A stretch of 64,000 bases of DNA, from positions 2,192,501 through 2,256,500 of the forward strand of contig CP126191.1 in the NCBI GenBank assembly GCA_030272155.1, given 5' to 3'. A program made the translations under genes and the position numbers. Origin of the DNA: Tetradesmus obliquus. Taxonomy: Eukaryota; Chlorophyta; Chlorophyceae; Sphaeropleales; Scenedesmaceae. Positions 1-12,936 of the stretch are shown one piece after another. Numbering within the stretch: the stretch's first letter is position 1; every line of letters begins with the position of its first letter. The notes beneath the pieces were generated by a model. That model was not told the origin of the DNA. It made no database searches and was given only the letters and a program-made list of their open reading frames with translations.

Positions 1-3000
1 TCAGCGGCTGGCGCTGCTGCTCGCCCTCATCAAAGGCGAAGTCATCGGGCAGCTCCTCTGCCTGGTCTGCCAGTGCTGCCAGGTTGGTGTTGCTGAGGTT
101 GCGGCGGAAGAGCTCCTTGTGCTCTGTATCCTCGCTGCTCATCAGCTTCACCTGCATGCGGGGAAAATTGTTATTTATAAGATATGCATGGTGCTGAAAA
201 GATCTGTCCCTGCAGGCATCCTCTAGCAAGGAAGCCACCATCTGATGCAGAGCTGTGCCACAACCTGCGCCGCTGCTAATACCTTAAAATGCATCACCAG
301 AAAGCAGGCACAGCACGAGATGAACCCCTGGCTGGCATACGTACAGCTGCTGCTGGTGCAGAGTACAGCCATTGCTGCTTGCAGTCCTGCTGCTGCTGCT
401 GCTGCCGCACCTGCTCCAGCAGCTCCGACACTCTGCTGGTGTGTCCCGCCAGGCTGGTCATGCGCTTGTAGACCATAATGAGGTCACCCACGCCGCGCGA
501 CGTGTTCTGCAGCAGCCGCATGCTGCAGCGCACAGAACAGCATAGCAGGTGGCAGCGCAGAAGGCGTGGTGTAAATAAAACAGTTTAGCAGTGCACAGAA
601 TGAGTTTGAGGAGGTCAGGAGATGCTGAGCAACGCCAGTGCATGTCTGCCTCACTGCGCAGCAGAGCACCTGCTAGCCAACGCAGGCTGATCACTTGGAA
701 CCATTACAGCAACAGCAGCCCATGGCTCCAGCATCTACGAAGAGCCCTACATACCACGAACAGCCGCACCAGCCAGACCCTAAGAAACAAAGCAGGAGTC
801 CCAACAAGCGCAGCTGCAGGTCTACAATCCCTACTGTGCAGCCGTCCTCACCTGCGGATGTAGTCCGCGGTGAGCTGCCCCTGGTCGCCACGCGAGGCAG
901 GGTTCATGAAGTAGATGGGCCCAGCATACACCAGCAGCGCCACGCAGCTGGCAAAGTACTTGACAAAGTAGCCGTCGGCGATCTGCGCAGCGCACAGCAG
1001 CAGGCATAACATGCAGTTCGGTTTGACAAATATACCAGGCAGCATCTGCTTGAAGGTCTACCTGCTGATGCATGCCAAGATCTGGCATGCCAATCGCAAA
1101 CACAAGCTCAACCGCACGCCACAGCGCAAGAAATTACAGCCAGCAGCGCAGGCGGTCCTCCTCTGGCACTGCTGCGCTAGCTGGCAGCAGCAGTTCAGCA
1201 TATCCCATCAGACTGCACAGTGATTGCTCAGGCACAAACAACAATAGCAGCAGCCGCACCTGCTGCAGGAAGCGCTGGAAGCTGGAGAGCCGCGAGAAGG
1301 TGATGAGGCGTGCCAGGTGCTGGTTGAGGATCAACTGCTCCGCTGCGCCGCCTGGCGGGTCGTTGAAGGCCACCTCCTCGCTGTGCGCCACCAGCCGCTG
1401 GTGCGCAGCCCTGCGGGGTTTTAAGCAGAAAGCTTGCCAATTTAACAGAGGTTGCCTTTGAAACAGGTTGCAATAAACAGCATGCAGGCAGTCATGTGTG
1501 CAAGTACGCAGCCGTGCGGGGTACAAAAACTGATTGGCAGCAGCAAGAGGGTCGGGCAGCTGTGAGAAGTAGGGGGTGTGACGCACGTTGCCACTGCAGG
1601 CAGTTGGTGGCCAAAAGCTGCAGCTGTACAGCCTTACACAGCACAGCCAACGAGTAAACGAGCTGCTTCTCGTGCAAGAAGAATGCAGCTGCATGCAGCT
1701 GCATGGTGCTTGAAGTGATGCTCGAAGGTCCCGGCCCGCAGCCCGCTCTGCTGCTGCAGCTGCTTGCGTTCTTCTGCCACTGCACTGCAGCACCACATCC
1801 TCGCCGCGCACCTGAAGGCCCCCACCAGAGCGCTTTCCTGCGCTGTCATGGAAGCTAGCGGCGGCGCGAGTGCGCGCAGCAGCCAGGCAACAAACACGTA
1901 GTAGGCATACAGCCCCAGCTGCCCCTTGTAGCCCATCACTTTGCTCAGCGAGTGCGTGAACAGCAGCACGTCCAGCAGCGGCTGCAGCACACGGCAGCAG
2001 CAGGGACAGCAGCAGCGCAGCACAATCGCAGCATGGAAACATGTTAGCAGCAGGCAACAGAGGCAGAGGTGCAAAGCGGCGACAGCAACGGCCATATGCT
2101 TTTCGCAATCCCACATATCTGCTCGATGCACCACCGTTGGCCCGATGCCGGAAGTGCAGTGGTACAGCCCAGCAGGCGTGCAAACGAAACACCAACGCAG
2201 CTGCGGACGCACATGCCTTCGCCCCTCCCCACGTATACTCTCACTGCCGTACAGCACATATGCAGCAGCAGCAGCACCAGCGCACCTTGAAGGTGTGGCT
2301 GTACAAGTCGCTGATGGAGAAGCAGAACTTCTCCACATCCTCCGTGATGCGCTGGTCTGCATGCGTGAGCCCGCCAAGCGTGCTGGCCGCATAGTAGGCC
2401 CTGTTGCTGGTGTACAGCTTGTGCAGGTACAGCGTGAGCCGGCTCTGGAAGCTGAGCTCCAGGTTCTTCTGCATGAACTTCAGCCCGGAGTTCACGATGG
2501 CTGCAGGAACGCCCAGCAGCGCAAAGTCGATAACGCCGCGCCCGAAGTTGGCGAATTCCTGCAAGGCACGGCGGCACCATGCAGGGGGCAGTGAGTGCTG
2601 TCTAGCATTGGCAATAGAGCTATAGTCTAGCATGAAGCGAGGTAATGGTTTTGAAATAGAAGATGCAGACACGTATCCATGCTGATGATGGAAACGCAAC
2701 CTGCACATGCACTGCTGCTGTTGCACACAAAAAAGCTTTCATCAGCGCATGCTGCCGTACGCTTGTTCAACCATCATGCTGCCCTTGCATCAGCCAGTGC
2801 AGCTGCATTGAACAGCAGCTGCAGGAACCCACCAGGCTGGTGAGGGCTTTGCCGCAGTAGCCCTCCACCCGACTGATGTAGTCTGTCAGCAGTGTGCGGC
2901 TGACCAGCAAGCCGCCCTGCACCAGCACTAGGAAGGCCTCGCGGGTGAACAGCCCAGGCACACAGCTGCAGAAAAGTGGAATGGCAGCCACATAACAGGA

Positions 3001-3723
3001 CACAAGATTGAGCAGCAGCAGAGAGACCGATCACTACCGGCCAGTCCAGCTGCGTGCACATGGCAGCCCATATGGTGAACGGCAGGTGGCATTGGCGTCA
3101 CAGCCGCAACTACACACTGCAGGAAAGCAGCGCCGCCCTTCTGGACCATGCAAACCAGCTGCTGCACGCTGTTGGCGTGTATACAGAAACTAGTATGAGT
3201 GCAGCAGCGCCATGCGCATGTGCATGCACCACCACCATGCTGCTGCTGTGGCTGCATGCATGAGCTGCTGTGGAGAGTCCAGCAGCTGCTTGTGGTGGTG
3301 CTGCGCTGCGTCTGGAGCAAGCTGCAGCTCTGCAATCCCGCTCACATGCTGAGGATGGTGCATAGCCGCTTGAAGAACACTTCATTGACTGCTACTTTAG
3401 ATGAGCTCTTGTTGCGCGATGTCTGCTTGCCATGTATGTCCTTCACAAGCTCCTTCTGCTTTTTCTGTGCTGCCTTGACCCAATAGCGTATCTGGTTTGC
3501 ACCTTGCAGACCTCCAAACACAACAGCAACCTGCATGTGGCACAAGCATGCTTGTATAAAGCTTCCGACAGCATATGTGTTTGGCTGTTTCCAGCACAGC
3601 AGCAACAGCACGCAGCACAGCGCACTGCAGTGTCGTCATGCAGTCCTGCAAGCCAGCTGATACACTTACAGCTACTGCACGCTTTTGGTTGGGCGTCAGT
3701 GCCAGCAACCTGGCCTGTGCCAT
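1..3723 (-). CDS. Peroxisomal-type ABC transporter, subfamily D (partial, 3' end off window)
   Basis: This is a half- or full-size ABCD transporter (ALDP/PXA1/CTS family), which moves very-long-chain fatty acids or their CoA esters into peroxisomes. Nine exons on the minus strand join in frame: 3670-3723, 3346-3530, 2833-2965, 2286-2558, 1812-1981, 1260-1410, 852-982, 411-522 and 1-151. They give about 453 residues from ATG 3723. The first donor is a perfect GTAAGT. Family signatures include ADQRITEDVEKFC followed by LYSHTFKPLLDV, and the loop HSEEVAF, which is the EAA-like motif that normally reads NSEEIAFY; here the Tyr position is Asn. The hydrophobic transmembrane segments precede the cut. 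The Walker/ABC domain should lie left of base 1, so half-size and full-size forms cannot be distinguished. The assignment to subfamily D is firm; the substrate is inferred from the family. Confidence 0.9.
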
Positions 3724-5774
3724 GGCACGGCCTGCACTAGGTTTGCCTGCCTACTGCTGCCTCTTTGGATGGGTATCCTCTGCCTCGTCACTCCGTTGCA
3801 GAGGCCCAAGGCTGATGCAGCGCGATAGCCATTTAGAGATCAACCAACCGCAAATCTCCTGCGCTGATTTGGCGAAGCCCTTGCCGTTGTGGTTGCTGAC
3901 AAGCCACGGCTATGGGGAAACCTTGAGATGTGTTCGAGCCAGGTAACTTGAAAACTTTAAGAACCAGGGACACGCGTAGAATCTGCTGCACTGCAGTGCA
4001 GTGTGGGCTACTGTTTTCTCCTGCGTGTCATTGTCTCGAGACACTGAGACTGTCATCGTATCACAACGCCCTCTGGCCTGCAGCGTATGCCATACGCCGG
4101 GTCAATTCGGTTTTTGCCCTGTCTGGCTGCAGTCAAGGATGCGATTGCAGCCCAGATCGTTCTTGCTGCTGCTGCGGTTGACGCGTGTGCTACCTGCCAG
4201 CTGACATGTGCTGATTATGAGACTTTACGCAATGCTGCCTGAGACAGCCTGCCCTTGCTGCCCTATGGGCCTGTAATGTTTGCACAGTTGCTTTTTAAGA
4301 CGTAATCAGCATGAAGGTTGCAGCCTGCTCAACGCAAATTGCTGCATTTAGCCTGACAGCTGTCACAGTGCCGCAACATGGTGTTGTATGGGAATGGCCT
4401 GCAATCGCCTGATGCTACGGCATGCCCTGCAAAGTGAGGTGCAGCTTGTCAAACCTTAAAAGGGAATGTCTGCACTCAACTGTACTCACCTCGCTTGCTT
4501 GCCGAAGATACTCAGCTCACCAGCGCTGTAATGTCAGCAGGCATCCTGAATTGCTTACTACCCTCAGGGTGTGCTGCAGTAACAGCACATTTACAAAATT
4601 GCTGCAACTGCAATGCATTCCCTTGGGGAAGAGCGGCAGCCGCTGAAGGCTCAAGTAACTGCCAGTGGCTGCCAGTGGCTGTCACTCATCGGGGGTCGAG
4701 GCTGTTGCTACTGCTGCTGGAGGCGCCAACAACACTGTGCAGGAACCTCGTGCAAACCAACAATTCAAGGTAAAATAAGCAGGTGACGGGTGTCTTGTCG
4801 CGCCATACTGGCACAAACTCGGTCCACAAGATGCCCCCTAGAGGTGAGCGCAATGGCTAGCCAGCGAAGGCCCAAGCCAGCCTGAGGCTCATGCACACTG
4901 CAGACTAGCTAGTGCTCAGCAGCTAGCCGCTCATAGCCATGCACACAGCTCACTGGGGTCATAAACCTCTGCTGTCCTGCGCAACCGTGCGCATCAGCGA
5001 AGTGCGATGCTGCAGTGCTGCTGGCGCTGCTGCCGGTGCCAGGCTGAAGCTACAGCTGACTGAACCGCAGGGCCTGCAACTCACTGCGGTCGATCCGAGG
5101 CAAGGTTGAGCACCCAATGCGTGCACGAATTTGTCTTCAAATAAGTCAGCGGCGTTTTGCATGAAGAAATGCCTGGCTCGGATGCACAAATGCGGATGTA
5201 TGCTGGTCAACGAGCCACCAAGCCACTAGGCAGAGCCTTGGAACACTGAATGCCAGAAATAAATTGAAATAATGCGACTGACGTCAGCTTGGTGGAGCCA
5301 TGCTGCTCCATCTCGAGCTGTGCAGCTCAGGACGAAGAGGGCTCTTTCGTCCTGGAAAGGCCCAGCAAGGCGGTGCGTGATGAAATAACTTATATGCTTA
5401 CGTTGTGTTAGTTTCGATGCTGCAGTTCAGGCAACTTGCGCTTGTGGTGACTGCTCTCCCACCAGTCACTGCTGTTCCCACGACCCTGCTGCAGATTGCC
5501 TCTTCTCGGCATTTCAAGGGCAGCGCTACCATCCGGTCAGGAACATGGTACGTCTGTCATTGCGGCAATGCCGTGCTTTGCTGTGCTGCTATCACAGGCT
5601 GTTGCTGGCTGCAGCACCGCCCAGGGCAAGCACAGCATGTCATCTGTTCTCTGCATGTGAAGCCAGACGTCAGCAAGCAGGCCATCCACCTGCAACATGC
5701 GCTGTGTGATGTTCTGGCTTTGCCTACTGTAGTCAAACGCACCCGTCATCCACAAGAGTTGGTGTTGCTCCTAT
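3724..5774. other. Intergenic region between divergent ABCD and coiled-coil genes
   Basis: No gene is supported here; only short open frames without family motifs are present. The region lies head-to-head between the ABCD transporter (leftward) and the coiled-coil gene (rightward), so it should hold both promoters and 5' UTRs. A perfect TGACGTCA palindrome (bZIP/CRE-like) is at 5279-5286. An unassigned upstream exon of the coiled-coil gene may lie at about 5417-5547, where an ATG-led frame runs to a GTACGT splice donor, but its phase does not match the acceptor at 5868. Confidence 0.4.
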
Positions 5775-8700
5775 ATGCAGCAAGCGATGACATGTGTGCT
5801 GTTGTGCCTCAGCGCAAGTAGTAACTACTTGCGTGTTCTGTTGCACGTATGTTGTTGTGCCTCAGCAGGGCAAGCTAATAACAGCAGCACGCCCGCAACT
5901 CGCTCCAGCGCGGAGCAGCGCCGCAGCATCACGCCAGCAGCAACGCCTCAAACTGAGGCACAGCCAGCTGCAGCAACTGGGCATGCTGATGACCATGATA
6001 CTAGTGATGCCAGCAGCAGCAGAAGCAGGAGCAGAAGCAGGAACAGCAGCAGAGCCAGCAGCAGGAGCAGCGGCAGGCAGCAGCTGCTGGACATGGCTGC
6101 TGATCAGACTGAACAGGCGGATGCCACATCAGCAACGCTCAGGGACATGATCCAGACCATGAGCAGTGCACAGCTGCTGTTGCGGCGATGGCGAGGTGGC
6201 AAGGATGGCGCTACTAGCGAGCTCCCGAGCAACGGCAGCAACGGCAGCAGCAGCAGCTCCAGCAACAGCAGCACTGAAAAGACTGCAGCTGCTGCTGAGC
6301 TGCAGCAAACCCTGCAGCCTGAGCTGTATGCAACAAAGGCTAAGCTGTCGCGGGCGCTATCAGCGCTGACCAAGCTGCAGGCGGCATACCAGCAGCAGCA
6401 AGCCAGCATCAAGCAGCTAGAGCAGCAGCTGCAGCAGTACAAAGAGCAGCAGCAGCAACAGCGCGAAGCAGCTGCTGGCAATGGTGCTGACAGCAGTGCA
6501 GACGCTGGCAGCGGCAGCCAAGCTCGCATGCTGTCTGGTTTGGCAGCGGCGCTTGCCATGGCAGCCGGTGCGGGCGCAGCCAGCAGCCAGATGTCAGGGC
6601 AGCAGCAGGAGCTGCGCAGCCAGCTGGCGGCTGCAGAAGACATCGAGCGGCAGCTGAACGGCGAGCTGCAGTCCAAGCAGGAGCAGATGCAGAAGTTGAA
6701 GCAGCAGGTGCGGCAATAGCTGTGCGACTGTGCTCCGAAGATCACCTGCGTGAGCTGGCTCGAGTGTTGGGATGGCGGTCTCTGTTCCTGGAGCTATCCT
6801 GTTGCAGCCCATTAGATTACTTGTACAGGCACCTGTGGTGAGCCCTATAACTCGGTCGCAGCCAGTCCCGTCACAGCCAGTCCCTGCAGGAACAGGCAAG
6901 ACTTGAGATGTGGTTCCTTATCATCACGGCTTCCGCTGCTGTGCAGGTTGCTGGCGAGCTGGCCGAGCTGCAGACTGTCACGGCGCAGCAGGCTGCACGG
7001 CTGGCGCAGCTGACGCAGCAGCTGCAGCAGGGCCAGGAGGAGCTGGCGGCCAGCCGAGCGCAGCAGGACGCAACACAGCAGCAGCTGCAGCAGCGGGAGG
7101 CAGAGCTTGCGGGGCAGGTGGGCCTGCAGGCGGCAGCTGACTCGCGCCAGTCTGACTTTCTCCAGTCTCATGAGCTGACAAGGGATGTGATAAACGTAGA
7201 CGATAAGTACAGGCTTCGGCACATGTGTGCTGCTGCAGATGCACACCCTGCATGCCAGCATAGTCTGAGTACGACAAACACGAGCTGCGTAGTGTGTCAC
7301 TTTCGGTACCATCCCCAAAACAGGCATGCTCTCCTGGCTGCTGCATTACGCAGGTCGCGCAGCTGGAGCAGCTGGCTGAGGCGCTGTCGGACGCGCAGGA
7401 GGCCGGCAGCAACATGCGCTGGGAGCTGCTGGCCAAGGAGGCTGCGCTGAGCGCCGCGGGCCAGCAGCTGGCAGACGCGGAGCAGACGGCAGCACACGCG
7501 GCAGCGGCGCAGGCGGTGAGCGTAGCGCCACTGCGGCTTTGGTGGAGCTCCTGTGGCTGGCGCTGCTTCGCACGCATCATTGATCTGGTCGATGGTTTGT
7601 GCCTGCGTCTACCTTACGTCATTCTTGTGAACGTGAGTGGCCGCTGATCAGCTGAGTTGCTTCAAACCGTTTGTCACACCATATTGTTGCTGCCTGCCTG
7701 CTGCCTGCTGCCTGTTGCCTGCTGCCTGCTGCCTGCTGCCTGCTGCCTGCTGCCTGCTGCCTGCTGCCTGCTGCTGCAGGCCCAGCTGCAGCAGAAGGAG
7801 GCCACCATCGCTGCGCTGCTGGAGAAGATGGAGCTGCTGGTGGCAGGCTCAGCGGCAGAGGCAGCTTGGGCGCAGGACCAGCTGCAGGACAGCCAGGCCG
7901 CAGCAGACACGCTGCGCGAGCAGCTGGCCACAACAACAGCAGAGGCGGCGCTGGCGCAGGAGCAGCTGCAGGACAGCGTGGCAGCAAGGGACCAGCTGCG
8001 CGAGCAGCTGGCGCAGCTGCAGCTGGAGACGCAGCGGGAGCTGCAGGCAGCGCAGCTGGCAAATGCAGCAGTGCAGGAAGCCAATGCAGGGGTGGCAGAT
8101 GCAAAGCAGGAGCAGGAGCAGGCAGAGCTGCTGGCGGGGCTGCGGCAGGCGCTGCTGGGCAGCCTGATGGATCAGCTGCAGCAGCTGAGGGCTGCACACA
8201 TGGATGAGCTTCAGCAGCTACGTGTGCAGCTGGCGGCGGCTGAGCAGCAGGCGGCAGCTGCTCAGTTTGTTGGCGCTGCTGCTGCTCCTGCTGGTGCAGC
8301 TGTGCTGCCAGCTGCTGTGCCTGCAGCTGCTGAGGAGGCAGCGGCTGCTGCTGTTGCTGGTGGTGCAGCAAGCAGCAGCTTTGATGAGTCTGATGAGGAG
8401 GGTGAGTCTGAGTCGAGGGACCTTGTGGGTCAGCTGCAGCAGCTGGTGGATGACAACTCCAGCCTGGCAGAGCAGCTGGTGGCTGTGCTGGGTGCCATGG
8501 CAGCGCAGAGCCAGCAGCACAGCAGCGCAGTGGCTGAGAAGGAGCGGCAGCTGCGGCAGCAGAGCAGACAGCTGCAGCAGACCACGCAGCAGCTGCAGCA
8601 GCAGTCAGAGCAGCTGGAGGAGGCCAGGAGGCAGCTGGAGCAGCAGAAGGGGCTGCTGCAGGCGGCCACTGATGCAGCCAAGCTGCAGGAAAACAGGCAG

Positions 8701-11320
8701 CAGCACCAGCAGCAGCAGCAGGTGCCTGTGCTGCAGCAGTGGCAGCAGGAGGAGCGGCAGCGCCTGACAGTGCTGGAGAGCAGCCTGTCTGCTGCGCTGC
8801 AGGAGCTGCAGACAGCATCAGGCCTGATGCGTGGTGAGGGTGCCTGGGCATTCCCCACCAGCCAAGGCCTGCTGGACCTATCTGCGCCTGAGCTTGTGCG
8901 GCAGTATCAGCAGCTGATGAAGGCACATCTAGAGGATGGGCTGTCGCGGGTGCAGCTAATGAGCAGCAACTTGCGGGGTGGCAGCGGCAGCAGCAGCAGC
9001 GGGGAGGACTCACCGGAAGACAGCAGCGGCAGCAGCAGCGATGAGAGGGAGGCTGGGCTTGCACAGGCAATGCAGCAGCAGGCGCGTGACCTGCAGAGCC
9101 TGAAGCAGCAGCAACAGGGGCAGCAGCAGCAGCAGGGTGACTCAGCATCAGGCAAAGCATCCAGCAGTGCAAGCAGCAGTAACAGCGGCAACAACAGGAG
9201 CGAGTTTGCTGCGCCTAGCCTTGCTGCGGCTGATGCCTTTGTGGAAGCTTTCCTGCAAGTCACCGACCGTGACAAGCAGCTGGCCACAGTCAGTAGCCAG
9301 CTCATCACAGTGCAGCAGCAGCTACAGGAGCTGCTGGCAAGTGCGCATGCTCGCGAGAAGGAGCAGCAGCGGCAGCAGCAGAGGCCGCAGGACAGCAGTG
9401 GTAGCGACAGTCAAACGGCTGCTGCGGCTGCTGCTGCCGCAGGCAACATTGTGCCAGGGCCTTCCAAGGTAGCAGTGCCGAACCTGACTGCAGCAATGCA
9501 TCAGATGCAGAGCCGCTTGGACCGGCTGCGTGAGAACAATGCACAGCTCAGCGAGTCTCTGGCTGCCAGCCGCAGGGACAAAACAGCAGCAGAGCAGGAT
9601 GCAGCTGCAACGCGGCGCCTAGCAGACAGCAGTGCAGCAGAAGCTGCAGCTTTAAGGGAGGCCCGGGAGGAGCTGCAGCAGCAGCTGGAGGTTGCCAGAG
9701 CTGAGCTGGCAGGCGCGCAGCAGCTGCTGCATGGGCAGCAGGAGCTGCAGCAGCACCGGGAGCAGCTGCTTGAGGAGGAGGCTGCTGCTGCTACAGCTGC
9801 TGCAGATGCAGCAGTGGCTCTGGCGGAGAACCTGCAGGAGCAGCTGCAAGCAGCGGAGGCTGCCGAGGAGGCAGCGGTTGCGCAACGGCAGCAGCTGCAG
9901 CAGCAGGTAGCCGCATTAGAGGCCAAGGCAGCAGCTGCTGCAGGGGAGGCGGAGGCTGCTGCAGCTTCTAAGGCTGAGCTGCAGCAGCAGCTGCTGGATG
10001 CCCAGGAGGCACTGCAGCAGGACCTACAGCGCCGCATCGAGACAACTGCATCCACAGACAGTTTGACTGCCAGGCTTGCAGAGGTACAGGCGCAGTTCCA
10101 GCGGCAACGTGCAGAAAACGAGGCTTTGCGGCAGGCCCGAGACACTGCAGCAGCGCAGCTGCAGCAGTCTACTGTAGAGCTCGAGGTGGTGCGCAGCAGT
10201 GAGGCGGCGCTGCAGCAGCAGCTGGAGCAGATGCAGTGCATGGCAGCAGCAGATGCGGAGAAGGTGTCAGAGGAGCTGGAGCTGCTGCGGGGCTCTGAGC
10301 AGGCGCTGATGCAGCAGGTGGAGCAGCTGCAGGACAGCGTCATACAGCAGCAGCAGCTTGAGGCAACTGGGGATGAGGCGGCTGTGTTGTGTGACCTGAA
10401 TGGTCCTGAAGCCACCCGGGATGAGGCTGATGGCAATGAGGGCGCGAGAGCAGGCAGCGTTGCTGCCAGCAGCGCAGAGGTCAGCACCGACGGCAGCACA
10501 GACAGCTGCGATGTTGTGCAGGAGATCAACATCAGCTTTGGCGACGTGCACATAAGCTTGCAGGATCAGCAGCTGCAGCAGCAGCAGGCGGCGGGCTCTG
10601 ATGCCGACTCAGCAGCTGACACAACAGAAGCCACAGCTGACACTGCCAGCCAATCTGTGTATGCCAGCACTGAGGATAGTAGTGATAGGAACAGCAGCAG
10701 GCAAGAGCTGCCAAGCCTCTTGAGTGGGCAGCCAAGCATGCAGGATGCGCTGCAGCTGCTGCAGCTGGTGAAGCAGCAGGTGCAGCGCAGGAACGCGTCC
10801 ATAGAGAAGCTGCAGCGGCGCGTGCGAGCAGGGCAGGCAGCACGCCAGCAGCGGCAGCAGGAGATGCAGCAGCAGGCAGCTGACAAGCAGAGCAGTGACA
10901 AGGCAGCAGATGAGGCAGACCAGTCTGAAAGAACTGCAGAAGCTGGTGTGTCACCTGCCGTTGCAGATGTAGCAGGTGCAGCAGTCACTGAAGCACAGCC
11001 AGCTGCAGTGGCAGAGGGCAGTATCTCGCCCACAGCAGCGGGAGCAGCAGCTACTGAGGAAATGCCAATGGTGGCAGCAGAAGCAGCACTGGCAGCAGCC
11101 AAGCCTGCAGCACAGCTTGCAGCTGAACCAGCAGACGAGCCTCAAGCAGAGCCCATGGCCTCAGCTGCACTAGCAGCACCAACTGCAGCACCTGCCGCAC
11201 CAGCCGCACCAGCTGCACTAGCAGCACCAACAGCTGAGTCGAAGGCGGAGCTTGCAGCAACACCAGCAGAGGAGCCTCAAGCAGAGCCCACGGCTTCCAT
11301 CGCAACGGCAGCAGAGGTAG

Positions 11321-11369
<49 letters not shown>

Positions 11370-11512
11370 GCCTGAGCTGGGGCGTGCAGCAGCGCCAGCA
11401 GAACCTGACCCTCAACCTGCGTCACTGGCAGCACAGCCACCAACAGCAGAGCCTGAGGCACAGCCTACCACACCAGGTCTTGAACCTGCGTCCGCAGCAA
11501 CAGCAGCACCAT

Positions 11513-11550
<38 letters not shown>

Positions 11551-12936
11551 CCAGCGGTTGATGTCGAGGCAGCGCTGGACTCAGCTGCTGCCCCCATCGT
11601 GGTGCCGGATGTGATAGAGCCAGCATCAGCAGCAGCCCCAGCAATCATCGACACCACAGCAACGCCGGTGTCCCCATGGGCATCAACAGCATGGGCAACA
11701 GCAGCAGCGCCTGCTGCCCCTGCTGCATCAACAACACCTACATCAGCACCTGCATCAGCTGCGGAGCAAGGCCCAGCACCCAAGCCCACACCGCCACCCG
11801 CCCCTGCAGCTGTGGCGAAGGCTGCTGCTGCAGCAGCCAGTGCCGGTGTGGGCAGCAGCGGCAGCTGCGCGGAGCTGCTGGGCTCTGGCCTGAGCGTGGC
11901 ACTGCTGACGCCACTGCTGAACCAGCTGCAGAGCGCGCAGCAGAGCGAGGCGACGCTGCTGGTGAGTTGCAGTATGGGTGCATGTGCAGCTGCATGTGCT
12001 GCCTCTGTGCTTGCAGAGGGTGGTTGTTGCTTGAGCTGTTGTGTGCTAGAGCTGTAGTTTGGGTAGCACAGTTTATCACAGCTGTGCTGCTGTCGTGGGG
12101 TTACCACAGTACTACATGCTGCATGACGTGCACCAGGAGTGCGGACTACTTCAAGCTGGTACGCGGAGCTGCGCCGCACACAATGTGGAAACCACCGTGT
12201 TTGTGCCTGGCATGTGTGCCTGCCGCATGCTGTGCTGCAGGCTGCCAAGGCCAAGGTGGCTCAGGTGCTGGGCCTGGTGGCTGGCACTGAGGCTGCACTG
12301 GTGCAGGTGCAGTCGCAGGTGCTGGCGCTGCAGCAGCGGCTGTGGGAGGTGTCCGCCTGGCGGCCGCTGCTGGCAGTAGCGTGGCAGCTGCAGGAGGCTG
12401 AGCAGTGGCTGGCGGCGGAGATGGTGAGCTTGCAGCAGGCGGAGGAGCAGGCGCAGCAGCAGCAGCAGGGCGAGGTTGCTGGCGGTGGCAGTGGGAGCGG
12501 TATTGAGAGTGACAGCAGCAGCAGTGGCAGTGCCGAAGCTGATGCAGCCAGCAAATGCACATCTGCGGAGACAGAGGCGGCAGGCCCTGCTGAGGCTAGC
12601 AAGCAGCAGCAGCAAAGCCAGGGTAGCGAGTACAACAGCGTGCTGGCTGACCTGCTGGGCTGGGCCGGCCCCTCGGCAGCCTCAGCAGCAGCAGCTAGCA
12701 AGAGAGCCAAGGTCGGCCGGCTGCTGCTGCAGCTGGCAGACCGCCAGGGCGAGCTGACGCGGATGCAGCGACACGTGCAGCGTCTGGCGTCCATTTTGAT
12801 GGCTGGCGTGGACGATGAGGTGCTGGGGCAGGTGCAGCGCGGCATTGAGGCACAGCTGCAGCAGGTGGAGCGCAGCCGCATGGCGGTGCGGCAGCAGCAG
12901 CAGGAGCTGGCGGCGGCTGCAAGGGCTGAGCAGTGA
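5775..12936 (+). CDS. Giant Gln/Ala-rich coiled-coil protein, function unknown
   Basis: I do not recognise this protein. Exons 5775-6707, 6947-7117, 7354-7515, 7780-11961 and 12241-12936 join with every intron in phase 0, giving about 2047 residues. Ser-rich sequence comes first. Hundreds of residues of LQQQ/EQL/AEL heptad-like sequence follow, typical of long coiled coils. An Ala/Pro/Glu-rich segment (about 11000-11850) contains uninterrupted Ala runs, and a final coiled coil ends in RAEQ. No catalytic motif is visible. The start is uncertain: ATG 5775 is open and in frame, but bases 5830-5868 look like the 3' end of an intron (TG-rich, then CAG|GG), so translation may begin in an upstream exon. 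A scaffold, golgin-like or cytoskeletal role is possible but is inference only. The 4.2-kb fourth exon is unusual for this intron-rich window. Confidence 0.75.
7689..7779 (+). repeat. GCCTGCT heptamer array at an intron 3' end
   Basis: About a dozen near-perfect copies of a 7-bp unit (GCCTGCT and its rotations, with one T substitution) fill the end of intron 3 of the coiled-coil gene. They run directly into the CTGCAG acceptor. The array replaces an ordinary polypyrimidine tract. Confidence 0.9.
11324..11551 (+). repeat. Two exonic GCA microsatellites encoding poly-Ala
   Basis: Two (GCA)n runs, at about 11324-11368 and 11510-11550, lie inside exon 4 of the coiled-coil gene and are read as polyalanine. 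They are long enough to be length-polymorphic. Confidence 0.85.

Noticed and set aside
7657..7779. Open frame reading through the heptamer array into coiled-coil exon 4
   Set aside because: The array lies between a GTGAGC donor (7516) and a CTGCAG acceptor (7779), with stops upstream in frame. The LPAACCL-type peptide is a by-product of the intronic repeat.
7619..9172. Long minus-strand open frame opposite the coiled-coil gene
   Set aside because: Ala/Pro/Cys-rich translation is the expected antisense shadow of CAG/CTG-rich coding sequence. It has no motifs of its own.
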